Source: Pleurotus ostreatus/Saccharomyces cerevisiae fusant (lineage: Eukaryota; Opisthokonta). Taken from it: 12,204 bases of DNA. Each line of letters starts with the position of its first letter. The first letter of the stretch is position 1. Of the stretch, positions 1 through 9,513 are shown piece by piece. The stretch lies in the NCBI GenBank assembly GCA_024196135.1, contig JAMQCK010001087.1:1-12204 (forward strand), in the 5' to 3' direction. The notes under the pieces are model-generated. The model was given only the letters and a program-made list of their open reading frames with translations. It did no database searches and was not told where the DNA came from. The position numbers and the translations under genes are program-made.

Positions 1-408
1 GGAAACGCATAAAAGAACGCTTACAGCACGATCGTAGCGTCGTCGTTCGGTACATGATCTGTTCCCTTGAAATATATCGGGGAGATCGGCTTGTTAGCCT
101 TGTCGGGCGCGTCTTGGGATGCTATCCTGGCTGCGGAGGTCTGCAGACTATGCCAAACTGGTGAATCCGAACACTACGCAAGGGAATTGCAATTTCAGCA
201 TCAAAACTGTCAACGAAGCCAACCGGTTCGTTCGAAATATCAGGCACGGTCTGATTATGCGTACCGGGCATCTCCCAATAGATATCCCTCTGGCTGTCTG
301 TTCTTTGGCCACTGCCTCGTGACGGGGCAGGCGAGCGCTAATGCCTTTATTAATGAAACAGCGATCTCTAAAGTCTCTCCTCCTTCGCCCTCCCCCCACC
401 GCCCCCTC
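1..408 (+). promoter_or_regulatory. 5' flank and leader of the C2H2 zinc-finger gene
   Basis: No gene is recognised here. The reading frame of the downstream gene stays open from about position 67, but it contains no ATG before 409, so it is read as flank and leader rather than coding. An AT-rich TATA-like stretch lies at 346-353 (TTTATTAA), and a pyrimidine-rich tract, typical of fungal start regions, runs from about 375 to 408. Upstream ATGs at 341 and 353 lie in another frame, which suggests that transcription starts downstream of them. Confidence 0.4.
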
Positions 409-1291
409 ATGTCCGCCCGCCGCCAGTATACGCGCACTGACCAGTACGCTGCCCAGTGGAGTGACGCGCCGTACTCCTCGCCGCCCGCCAACTACCCATC
501 CACCGCGTACCAACAACCACAGCAGTCCATGCCTGCGTATGACGCCCACGGGAGCCAAATGTACGCCACCGATCCATATTACGCGGGAACAAACCCGTAC
601 GGAGCGTCCCCATCACCCGTCCAGCAGCCCGCGCCCCGAGCAGCCTACCCCGTCGTCGACTCCGTGACCGCCAGCATGGGGGCCATGGCCGTCAGCCAGC
701 CCTGCGCACGATACCCAGGATACTCCGCATCAGCATCGTCAGGAGGCTACGCCTCCACCTCGGCGTACGCGTCACAATCGGTTGATGCATACGCGCCGTC
801 CACAAACCCCCAGCGCGCCGGCGGAGTCCCGATCCCCATGCGCCGACCCACCTACGATCCCGCTGTCTATGGGCGCTCCCCGACAGGGGAGGGAATGGCC
901 TACATCCAACCCCCCATGCACCACCACCGCTCCGGCTTCCACTCATCCTCAGGGATGACGGCGCCGCACGACGACTATGCGCTCGACTACGCAGACGAGT
1001 ACGGCCACCCCGATGCGCGCGAGTCTTCCCCCTTCGGTGCATCGCAGGCGCGTCCGTACGCATGCGATATCTGCCAGCTTGCCTTCAATCGGCAGCACGA
1101 CCTCAAGCGACACCGGGAGACGCATACCGGGGAGAAGCCCTACCTCTGCAACGGAGGGTGCGGGAAGACCTTCACGCGCAAGGACGCGCTGAAGCGGCAC
1201 CAGGTGCGCGGCCCGCCTCTGCTGCTATGCCGCTCGCTGACGTCGTCCCCGTTAGCTCGTCAAGGGCTGCGGTAAAATCGATGAAGCCTAA
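409..1291 (+). CDS. C2H2-type zinc-finger transcription factor, 2 exons, 276 aa
   Basis: Probable nuclear DNA-binding regulator. Exons are 409-1203 and 1256-1291; the 52-nt intron 1204-1255 runs from GTGCGCG to GTTAG. The first in-frame ATG is 409, following a pyrimidine-rich leader. Residues 1-215 are low-complexity and rich in Ser, Tyr, Pro, Ala and Gln, as in a disordered activation region. Finger 1 has C219, C222, H235 and H239, then a standard TGEKPY linker. Finger 2 has C247, C251 (three residues between them), H264 and, after splicing, C270, so it is of CCHC form. The last ligand is encoded by exon 2, which adds only 11 residues, LVKGCGKIDEA. From memory, an RHQLVKGCGK ending recurs in mushroom C2H2 factors, which supports the splice. 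The exact ortholog and its targets are not known. It is convergent with the NAA50 gene. Confidence 0.82.
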
Positions 1292-1641
1292 ACGAAAGGC
1301 TGGTGCGTCCGGCGCCTATAGCGGAGCTTGACAACTCGAGACTTTGAGGTACGCTGATACGAGCGAGGCGGGCGCGTTCCGCGCAGCTATGACATCCTGA
1401 TCTTACATTAATCAATCATGCAGGCCCCCGACCGCCGGCCAAGTACGTCGCGCGTAACGAATATACACGCCCGCATGATGAGTAACAATACATCGGCCAC
1501 CTAATCGAGGATCAGCTGCACATCTGGATCGGCAGAACAATAACTTATTCCGCACCTAGTCCTTCTCTCGCACCATTATGCATGACCCCTCCACCATCCC
1601 CTCACGCACCTATGTATGTATATATCCTCTCAGCCGCGCCC
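1292..1641. other. Convergent 3' intergenic region
   Basis: These 350 bases separate the stop codons of the plus-strand zinc-finger gene and the minus-strand NAA50 gene, so they should hold both 3' UTRs and polyadenylation sites. AT-rich patches at about 1480-1492, 1537-1548 and 1611-1626 (a TATGTATGTATATAT run) are candidate 3'-end signals. No ORF of interest was seen. Confidence 0.5.
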
Positions 1642-2237
1642 TCAGGATACTTCTAGTGTAAGGACCCAGGCATCGTGTGGCTCGATTTTCTTGTAGTAGT
1701 CTTTTTGTAGCTCAGTCTCCTTGAACCCGTGTTTCTCGTAGAACCGTTTCGCGCCCTCGTTGTTCACTTGTACGTGCAGGTAGACTTTGGTAATCTTGGG
1801 CTTTGTGTGCGCTTTCGCGGCATCGAGGATTGATCGCAAGGCCTTGGAGCCGACTTCTCGTGAGCGGTATGGCTGGGGTGGGGGATATATTCAACGGCGC
1901 GCAAGCGAAGACGCGTAGACCACGCACCGCAAGGATGCCCATCGTCATGATATACAACTTCGCGTCGTTCCCTTCTGGCTCTATCCTGCAGCATATCGTG
2001 CCGACTGGGACATCATTGTAGTATACTGTGATCGGGCGGGTCAGTGATCGTGTATTGGGCGCTTAGCGCGCGCCACGCACCAAGCTTGCAGAAATCTTCG
2101 AGGTCTGGCTTCTGTATGCTCTCGTAGAACTTCTCGCTGTATTTTATCGGGAAGAGAACAGAGTTGAGCTTCCGGACCGTGCCGAGGTTGTTCGGGGTCG
2201 GCGGCGCGAACGAGATGCGCGGACTGGGTGCGGGCAT
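1642..2237 (-). CDS. NAA50: N-alpha-acetyltransferase 50 (NatE catalytic subunit, GNAT family), 3 exons, 161 aa
   Basis: Transfers acetyl from acetyl-CoA to the N-terminal Met of nascent proteins; in other eukaryotes it associates with the ribosome-bound NatA complex. Exons on the minus strand are 2237-2081, 2025-1928 and 1872-1642. Both introns are 55 nt with GTGCGTGG donors and CAG acceptors. ATG 2237 is the only in-frame start and has G at -3. The spliced protein aligns by eye with human NAA50 over nearly its whole length. Conserved parts are the substrate loop with F29-P30, catalytic Tyr77 in LYIMTMG, catalytic His118 in YLHVQVNNEGA, and the C-terminal DYYKKIEPHDAWVL block. The acetyl-CoA loop is unusual: the family Q/R-x-x-G-x-G/A reads R88-S-R-E91-V-G93, so the first Gly is Glu. 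Length is close to the human enzyme (about 169 aa). Upstream extra exons cannot be excluded. Confidence 0.9.
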
Positions 2238-3620
2238 GGCAGTCAATGGCAAGGTCGATCGCGCCGGACGAGGGGAACGGCTGTTTGCGCGCCCTGTGAC
2301 TGCTTCGGGCCGGCATCCGCCGCCATAGGTTCGACTCTCCCCTTTGACGCGCCCTTGGCTCAGCTGGCCCGGCTCGTCCGATATCGGGGTCGGGGAATGA
2401 AGGTCGACTGGTCGTCATCGCGGACCCTTCGCTCATCTTCACCTTCCGGTGCACCTTCAACACTGGAACGACAACAATGCATCGGACTTCGACGGATGCT
2501 GCATTCAGTGCTCCGATGGTGAGCACTAGCGCGCGGGTACTGCCGTTTCACAACCGGCGTCTGTAGCCATGGTGAACCCCAATCAAGCCTTGACTTAGAA
2601 CTGGCGCTCAGCGATATTGTTTATCAACGATAGCGACTACTATCTGTCAAGGTAAGTCCTCGTAGGAGACGCGCCCCCACTGAATGACCACCCTCCCTGA
2701 CGCCCCTTCATCTCTGCGGATCGCCAATTACGCCGCGACAGTATTTGGCGTATGAGGGTCCCGATAGCACAGTCATGTGTGCAGGATTGGACCCAGATGG
2801 ACGTCGGACAGGCCAACCACCTCGCGTTCTCCCGAGATGAATCACAGTCTCCTGCAAGATACTCCGCACCTGCTCCCACACCCCGCCGTCATCAGCCCCC
2901 CGAACTCAGCGACATTGAACGCCGAACGTGCCATAGCGGGCACGCCAGCAATCGCGATGATGGCCCTCGGCAGAACTACGAAGTTCACCGTCGCAGTGAT
3001 GCATAACGCGCTCGTTACAGGCACCAGCTGCGCTGGACGCCAGCGCGCTATCCAACAACTGCAAGTAAGACCCGATCCTTTGCCCTCCTTTGCGATTGCT
3101 CTCCACCCTGTTCACCAGCATCGCATTCCGCCTTTCCAGCGCCAGGCGCACCAACTCCGATCCTGACCATCAGCGCGAGTAAGTTGATCATCAAGCGATC
3201 CCAAGTATGGATTAAGGCTTGCGCGACAAGCGCTGGTTACATCTCAGCCACAGTCTCAAGAGGCAGGTGCGCTATCACTGGATGCTTCTCCCGCGAAACC
3301 TTTGAAGGCTGCCGCGGCTTTGTGGAGGCGCTGATGATCCCTTCGACGGTGGTGGCGCCAGGAAGAACATATCGCGATTCAGTGCTATCGGGAAAACCTC
3401 CCGATGCTGTCCCCGCTATACAAGGAGCACCATTTTGAGTAATTCTCGCGTATCGCGCAGATCCCACATTCTTCGGAGGAACATGGGCAATCTGAGGAAT
3501 CGCTTTGCCGCCATCATAGGTGTGTAGGCTACACTTTCTCCGCATAGCCCATCCCTTTCCCCAAGTAGCTGATGTCGGGCTCTCGCCGTATGACAGAAAC
3601 TATCTTACAGAATTATAGCC
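2238..3620. other. Upstream flank of NAA50 and unassigned sequence
   Basis: About 1.4 kb with no recognisable gene. The part next to 2238 should hold the NAA50 promoter and 5' UTR. Between 2640 and 3180 both strands carry short open frames with coding-like base use. One is a plus-strand stretch from ATG 2837 to about 3063, ending at a donor-like GTAAGA. The other is a hydrophobic minus-strand stretch at about 3024-2845. Donor-like GTAAGT sites also occur at 2655 and 3179. No frame reads as a known family, and the two strands cannot be told apart by eye. It may be a decayed gene or plain intergenic DNA. Confidence 0.35.
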
Positions 3621-4241
3621 ATGCAGCCGCCGAGCTCCCAGCTTCATGAAGGTACTAAACTTACCGCCGTTGCTAAAGATGACTCTGGCGAGCGCGGCAC
3701 AGCCTATGTCGCGTCGCGCGATGCTCGTGCGCGCGAGGTCATCTCAAATGCTTGGAAGACAAGACCGGAGGCTGTCTCAGACTGGAAGTTGCCGACACGA
3801 GAACAGGTCCGAGGGGCGCTACGAACGCGAGCGCCCGAGTTGAACCAGAGCACGTGCATCGATTCGGCGTTCACCGGTCGGGATCTCGGGCCGGTAAGTC
3901 AACAAGCAAGTCGCGCTTGACTTCGCCTACCATGGCGGTTCATACCAATGCCCGCCTGTGCCTCGAGAGAGGATTTTAGGCAAACATACCGAATAGTATC
4001 CTCTCACTACTAGGACCTTGAAGGAGCAAGTCACTGCGACGTGGACGGCAGACTCTTCGAAACGACCTCGGGACGCTGCCCAATGCCCATCGGAAAACCC
4101 CTCTTGCCTTTGTCCGACAACGAATGCACATGCGAGACTCAGGCGCCGCTGCAGGTGCGGGCTCACTCGGACATTCTTACCGTGGAGCTCGGCGACCTCT
4201 CTGTCCTCACCCGTCTCAACAGGAGCGTCACCGGACCTTGA
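3621..4241 (+). CDS. Candidate two-exon gene of unknown function (166 aa), possibly a remnant
   Basis: Not recognised. A frame opening at ATG 3621 is stop-free for 91 codons to 3893 and then meets a strong donor, GTAAGT. Joining it to the acceptor CTACTAG at 4011-4013 (120-nt intron, phase 0) continues the frame to a stop at 4239-4241. This gives a mixed-composition 166-residue protein with no low-complexity bias. Exon 1 is charged (RDARAREVI, KTRPEAVSDWKLPTREQV). Exon 2 has a Cys-containing stretch, NECTCETQ. An alternative second intron, from GTGCGG at about 4156 to CAACAG at 4222, would add a basic helix-like tail (ERHRTLTTLDFLTKLFVRR) ending at 4303. The intron is longer than the 47-58 nt of the other genes. 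It could be a real orphan, a decayed gene or chance. Confidence 0.25.
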
Positions 4242-4316
4242 CCACCCTCGATTTTCTAACGAAACTCTTCGTGAGACGGGACGCTGCAGAAAACCTCTCC
4301 TAGGTCCTCAGCCATA

Positions 4317-4922
4317 TAACGAAGGAGCGATGTAGTCGGCGACGCTGTATGCAAGGAATTTGCAACGCAAGCCTTTGGCTCGCATGACGACTTGACCTTC
4401 TCACCTACGAAACATCCGGGCGTCCTGTGCTGTACCGGCGATACCTCTTCCAGTAACGATACGATCCTCGCGAAGCTCATTCATCTCAGACTAGGCCGTC
4501 GGCTTTCGAAAGCGACCACTTCCTTCATTGTCGGCCAGCGAGCTGTCAACCGCACTGCCGTGCACCCTCGACTTCTGTGGCTAGTGTTGCACTCGGGCGC
4601 TGGTTATGCTCTTCTCTTCGTCATGCAGGACCTTTTCCATGACTCTCGACGGCTAGATTCACCGAGGACATCTTCGAAAACATCTTTGCTCGTGATCGAC
4701 GTGCTGTGTTCCTTTTGTGGCACTCGGCCCCAGTCAAATGGCGGCCAATACCATCGTTTTCGCCGTCTCGTGGGTCAGGTCATCAGTCTGGGCGCTTCAG
4801 ACTACAAGGGCACCGCTTGGGTAATGTCTATGGTAATAGAGATCTTTGCAGACCCTAGTCCGGGCCTCTCGGACAATGTTCACCAGCGCGCATCACTGTC
4901 AACTATGCAACTGGACCGCTAA
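4317..4922 (+). pseudogene. Long stop-free frame without a start codon; possible gene remnant
   Basis: The plus-strand frame is open for about 200 codons, from just after a TAA to the stop at 4920-4922. That is long for chance in this base composition, although the translation is not a family I recognise. There is no in-frame ATG near its beginning; the first is at about 4623. A hydrophobic segment (LLWLVLHSGAGYALLFVM) near codon 85 could be a membrane span. It lies in the same frame as the second exon of the candidate ending at 4241, but stop codons lie between and no clean intron joining them was found. An internal exon, a degenerate gene or chance are all possible. Confidence 0.15.
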
Positions 4923-5386
4923 CGACATACAAGCAGGGCATCACGCGACAATCGTCCAAGTTGAACCTTCGTGTTGATCGCCCACTTCTCTTCGACATTG
5001 TCGACCTTTCCCCTTGCTTGGGCCAGCCTGGAGCAACCCGCGGGCGGGTCAAGGGTGCTCATTGATTCAATTCCATTGAGGGTTGAAAGGATATCTTTTA
5101 TGTACGAGCAATTCTTTACAACAACTCTCGGAATATAGCATAATTCGGCGATGGGCGCCTAAAGTACATCAACCTCGCTCTTCTAACATTTTAAATCTAC
5201 CCAAACTCGTTCAAGGTCGCATCTTCCCCACGGAAGCTTGCGCCTACTAAACTGACCGAACAAACCTACGACGTGGGCCACGATCTCATGAAAGGCACTT
5301 GCCCTGCTTGATTCGCGGTCAATCCTTTTTTGGGAAAAGCAGCGCCTATCACAAGCACTCACCCCTTCCCTAACTCGGTGTCAACC
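4923..5386. other. 3' flank of the F-box gene, nothing recognised
   Basis: About 460 bases downstream of the minus-strand F-box gene. It is relatively AT-rich around 5090-5210 (for example ATATCTTTTA and ACATTTTAAAT), consistent with a 3' UTR and polyadenylation zone. No ORF or repeat was noticed. Confidence 0.4.
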
Positions 5387-6888
5387 TCAGTCCTCAACAC
5401 CCACTCCGCAATTGAGCTCGAGCAGAACGCCTGCTTGTACGAGAGCCCTGAAGCGATTCATGCAGGTGGAATCGTCCACGACTCCAGAGCCTGACCTGCA
5501 CCCGATGGTGATGCGCTTCAGGGACTGCAAGCGCGGCAACTCAGGGTTGGCCGGCTGAGCGGGATTCACCCGCGACTCGAAGACACCTAGCCATCGTTGG
5601 ACGAACGATCCTGGCTCGTCCGTGCTCAGCAGGATGTCCATCTCATGTATCATGGGCATGATCGCGCTCGCGGGGTCGTCGCTCGCTACGCTCAGCGCGG
5701 TCGTGAACCCGAGTCCGCCGATGGGCTCTCCGTCATGCAATGTGAGCTTCTTGACCCGCGCAAGGCGCGGCTGATCTCGCAGGAGACGCAGGAGACGATC
5801 CGCGTTGTCGAAGCGGATGTCGAGCTTGAGCTCGCGGATGGTGCACGCCGAGCGCTGCAGCAGCTCGCTGATCGCCTCCATGTTCTCCGGCCGGTCGCAC
5901 TGGATGCTCAGGCGCGACATGGCGGGGAGGTCGAGGTGATCGATGAGGTCGGCCGGGTGGCCCTCGATGTGCTCGTCGACGCTGTCGAGCGAGAAGGAGC
6001 GAATGCCGTCGTGCCGTACGACCCAGTTGGTGGTATCCTCCGCCGTGTGCTCGGGTGGCTCGCGGCCGAGCTGGAGGCGGAGCATGCGGGGCATGGAGGG
6101 CATGATGCGCAGGATGTCTGCGGGGTCGACGTAGTTGGCCTCGAAGATGCGGATCTGCGCCCATGGGAAGGACAGCCCGAGCTCGAGGGAGTGACCGTTG
6201 AGCGCGAGTGACTCGAGGCTGGGCGCGGATTGGAACATATCGCGCATGTAATCTGTGGTGTTATTGGGCACCGTTGGGATCAAGGACATGGTGCGGAGCT
6301 GGCGCAGGCGATCACGTATGGGTATGAATCGCGGGAGGTGGTCGGGGTGAAGGAAGAAGAAGACGTCGCGCCAGCGGTCGGAGCAGTCCAGGAGAGGTTT
6401 GAGGATGGGTTCTGGGAAGTACTCCTCACTGAGGAGGAAGAGCGAGATGGGCAGAGCCCTTGATCGCTCAAGGTAGTACTTCAGCATTTCGACGATACTC
6501 TCCTCAGGTTGCGGACATTCTTCGAGAAGGCACGTAGACACGCGCACTATGGTCCAGAGCGCAGGGGCATCATGGACAATGTTACGCCACCTGGAGCATA
6601 CTTGGCCCAAAACCCATGGCGCTTTCGTTGTATCGTCGAAAAAGAAGTTGTACGAGGATAATGCGTCCATGGACACGCCGAACTCGAATATGAGCGTATA
6701 GATCTCAGCGGGGATCCTGAGTACATGAGCCAAAGACTTTCGGAGGGAGGGTTTGTCACGTACCTTTGCAAGAGCTCGTTGGAGATGGGTGGACCTTGGC
6801 GTTCCTCATCGCCCTCATGGGGAAGACCTTGTTGCAAGAGCATGTGGTCCCGGACATGATTGCTAGCAGCTTCACCGAAGCGATCCAT
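5387..6888 (-). CDS. F-box-like domain protein, 2 exons, 484 aa
   Basis: Probable substrate-recognition protein of an SCF ubiquitin ligase, one of the large F-box families of mushroom-forming fungi. Exons are 6888-6764 and 6716-5387; the 47-nt intron runs from GTACGTG to ACTCAG. ATG 6888 is preceded by an in-frame TAA five codon positions or fewer upstream. The frame before the second exon has no ATG of its own, which supports the splice. The F-box lies at about residues 38-96: NELLQRIPAEIYTLIFEFGV, then after a Phe/Asp-rich insert APWVLGQVCSRWRNIVHDAP and ALW, the standard agaric F-box signature. The rest (about 100-484) is a leucine-rich body with irregular LRR-like strands (SLESLALNG, LRLQLG, IRELKLDI, VKKLTLHDG). 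It is divergent from the MAPKK gene. The substrate is unknown. Confidence 0.85.
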
Positions 6889-7403
6889 GACTTAGACTAC
6901 ACTGGCGGAAGAGATCATGAGCGTCAGAAACAAGAGAAACACGCATCATGGTCATATCGGACCACGATGGGGTCAAGGGCGGATTGTCGGCACTTCTTTC
7001 TGAAGGCAATTGAATTCGGGGAGCTTTCCCAAGACGATGATTGGCATTTTTCCCTAATGAAGTCAAAGACGCTGCGAGAGGGATGTTCCAGCTGTCCAGC
7101 CTCGCAGTAGCCTTGCCCGCTTACGCAATAGTTACGCACACGGGGCCGTGGATGTCCTTCGCTGGGACCCGGTCACTAGGTGGACTGGAATAGATACTTT
7201 CTCCCTGGTACGAAGACGATTCTGAGATCCCAGCACATAGCGGTCACTTACTAAAAGAGGTCCCAACGATTCGCGGATTACTTCGTGTGGGCGTTTCAGT
7301 TGAGGTGCACGTGCGCGGCCGCAGGCTGCCGGGCCGGATCTGTTGGATGGCTGCAGCGGGAGATCTAACGGTAGCAACCAGCACAGGCTTGGATCCTACG
7401 ACG
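6889..7403. promoter_or_regulatory. Divergent promoter region between F-box and MAPKK genes
   Basis: 515 bases separate the start codons of the minus-strand F-box gene and the plus-strand MAPKK gene, so both promoters and 5' UTRs should lie here. No clear TATA box or palindromic operator was picked out. The MAPKK frame is open upstream of 7404 to about 7287. It has one further in-frame ATG at 7347, which has T at -3 and is a weaker start. Confidence 0.45.
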
Positions 7404-9090
7404 ATGCAGGCCCCTCACCCCCGTCCTCTCGGCCCTCGCAGCCCCCCGGGGTCTCTTGCACCGTCTTCAACACCGCCCCTCGTGATCCGCAGAGCACCAA
7501 GGCCGTCGCCATCGCCAGTCGCGAACGGTCATCCCCGCGGTCCCTCCCTTTCACTCGCCATCCCCACCCCTCCGGGCGCCCGCTCGAAGTCGCCCAAGCC
7601 CAAGATCAAGCTCGCGATTCCCACCGATAACCTCGCTGACGATAACTCGTACTACGGCACGCGCGATGGCCCCGCGCCCGCCCCGCAATCCAGCGGCGCG
7701 CTGGACAATCCGGAGACGATCGTCCCGTCCACCATGCGTCCCCCCGTGAAACCATCCGCCCCGCTAGATGACATACGCGGTATTCTGCACGAGCTCGAGG
7801 CGATACGCACCGAGGAGGTCGCCGTGCCCAGCGACACGGGCTCGCCAGCCGCGCCGCCGCCGCCGTGGTCGGACGACGTGCTCGAGGAGCTCGCGAGGCT
7901 GGGCGAGGGCACAGGAGGTGCGGTGACCAAAGTGCGCGATACGCGCACGGGCAAGATCATGGCGCGCAAGACCATCACCACTCGCGAGGCGCCCATGAAG
8001 CAGCTACTGCGCGAACTGTCCATCATTTCCTCTACGCAGCACCACAACATCATTGTCTTTCATGGCGCCTACATGTCCCCTTCGACGTCGGAGGTCAAGA
8101 TACTGATGGAGTTCTGCGAGGGCGGGAGTTTGGAAAGTGTTGGAAAGAAGATCCGCGAGATGAACGCGGTTGTGGGCGAGAAAATCGCTGGACGATTGGC
8201 GGAAGGGGTGCGTTTATCGACTTTCTTTCATGGCTTACACGGCGCTGACGCTGCTCTGCTCCTAGGTTCTGGCTGGCTTGAACTACCTGCACTCGAAGCG
8301 TACTATCCACCGCGACATCAAGCCATCCAATATTCTGTTGAACAAGCAAGGCGTAGTCAAGTTGTGCGACTTCGGCGTTTCTGGAGAGCTTGTGAACTCT
8401 ATGGCGGGCACGTTCACTGGCACTAGTTTCTATATGGCAGTATGTGATCGTTCTTCGACTGTTCGAAGAGTCACTCAATCTTCTTGTCCAGCCCGAGCGG
8501 ATATCCGGCCACGAATACACCATCAGATCCGACGTCTGGTCTATGGGTATCACCCTGCTGGAACTCGTGATGAACCGCTTCCCATTCCCGGCCGACTTGC
8601 CAGCCATTGAACTCATGATGTACATCACTGCCAGCGAGGTCCGTACTACATGCACGTCCCTTGAGCTACTCACTCACACCGCCGCAGCCGCCCAGACTCG
8701 AGGACGAGAATGGGATCGTCTGGAGCGACGACATGAAGGACTTCATCAAGCAGTCGTGCGTTATTTTCTTTACCTTCCATACCCACGTCTGAGGGTGGCT
8801 TCTAGGCTCATAGTGGACGGGAAGGAGCGCCCAACGCCCCGCGATCTCCTGCGGCACCCCTGGATTGTGAACGTTATGCGGGAAGAGGTTCACATGGCCA
8901 AATGGATAAGGAAGATTTGGGGTTGGTCCCGGCCCACGAGGCAGTCAGGAGAAGGGTGAGTGCCCTCAACGCGCTGGGAGCGAATCTTCCTAACCTCTCC
9001 AACAGTTCTCGCCCCGGAACGGGCAGCGGCGCTCGCGCATCTTCGAGGCAGCGCACCGGGTCTCGCAGCTCGCAAGATTACGATACCTAG
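7404..9090 (+). CDS. MKK1: MAP kinase kinase, Mkk1/Mkk2/Pek1 (cell wall integrity) class, 6 exons, 475 aa
   Basis: Dual-specificity kinase that should phosphorylate the Slt2/Mpk1-type MAP kinase of the cell-wall-integrity pathway. Exons: 7404-8207, 8266-8439, 8492-8638, 8688-8755, 8806-8955, 9006-9090; introns are 49-58 nt. ATG 7404 (A at -3) was chosen over ATG 7347, which would add 19 residues. Residues 1-155 are disordered and Pro/Ser-rich, with a MAPK-docking-like motif (KIKLAI, 67-72). The kinase domain starts near 161: glycine loop G167-E-G-T-G-G, K189, E204, HRD with D285, DFG with D303, PE at 327-328, conserved R406. Activation sites fit S313 and T317 in [15 protein letters not shown] and [14 protein letters not shown] match Mkk1/2 rather than Ste7 (GVSKKLINS) or Pbs2. 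A Ser/Arg/Gly-rich tail (439-475) follows KWIRKIWGW. All catalytic residues are present, so it is expected to be active. Confidence 0.92.
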
Positions 9091-9513
9091 GTGGGCTCAG
9101 GTATGCTCAGCGTCAAGGACGCTTCTCGCCGGCGAAATTCGATCGTCAAAAAATTACTTCAATACTCCATGTCCCTCTGCGGATATACCCGTGTACTTTG
9201 CGCTGTCACATACTGTCTATCATTGCTTTCCACTCTATGCACATACAAGATATCCATACAATTTGTACCTTCATCTCACATTCATACTGTCCCTACGCAG
9301 CGCAGGACCGGTTCTCTACATTTTCGGCGGACGCTTGTAACACCTTGCTTGCATCTCAAGGCTGGTGCCTGTGGCTGGTATCGTACACCTCTGGATAGAT
9401 AGAATTGTTATTTATGCGGCCCGTGCCGGCGTTTGGCCACGACTTGGGGTGATGTTGTAGCGCCAGCGTCACCGACTGGCAGGCGGCCGGTGCTCCTTAT
9501 GCTGCCCTGACCT

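Noticed and set aside
67..408. N-terminal extension of the zinc-finger ORF
   Set aside because: The frame is open but starts at TTG and has no ATG; a eukaryotic start at 409 after a pyrimidine-rich leader fits better.
2325..2366. tRNA gene suggested by B-box-like GGTTCGACTC and A-box-like TGGCTCAGCTGG
   Set aside because: The two boxes are in the wrong order on the same strand, and no cloverleaf or acceptor stem can be drawn.
2041..2526. 161-codon minus-strand frame upstream of NAA50
   Set aside because: It overlaps NAA50 exon 1 in another frame, has Arg/Pro/Ser-rich spacer-like composition and no family signature; probably promoter and 5' UTR.
3237..3545. 102-codon minus-strand frame with LPLETVAEM, faintly like the start of an F-box
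   Set aside because: The motif stands at the C-terminal end and is followed at once by a stop, with no continuing F-box sequence; judged chance.
2640..5386. Transposon or LTR remnant in the gene-poor gap
   Set aside because: No terminal repeats, target duplications, integrase, reverse transcriptase or transposase motifs were seen by eye; CpG-containing words are common, so RIP-like decay is not evident either.
5597..6211. 204-codon open frame on the plus strand
   Set aside because: It lies wholly antisense to the F-box exon and mirrors its codon bias; its first codon is ATG, but the protein is Glu/Val/Asp-rich as expected from a reverse-frame shadow.
7652..8053. 133-codon minus-strand frame
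   Set aside because: Antisense shadow of the MAPKK first exon.
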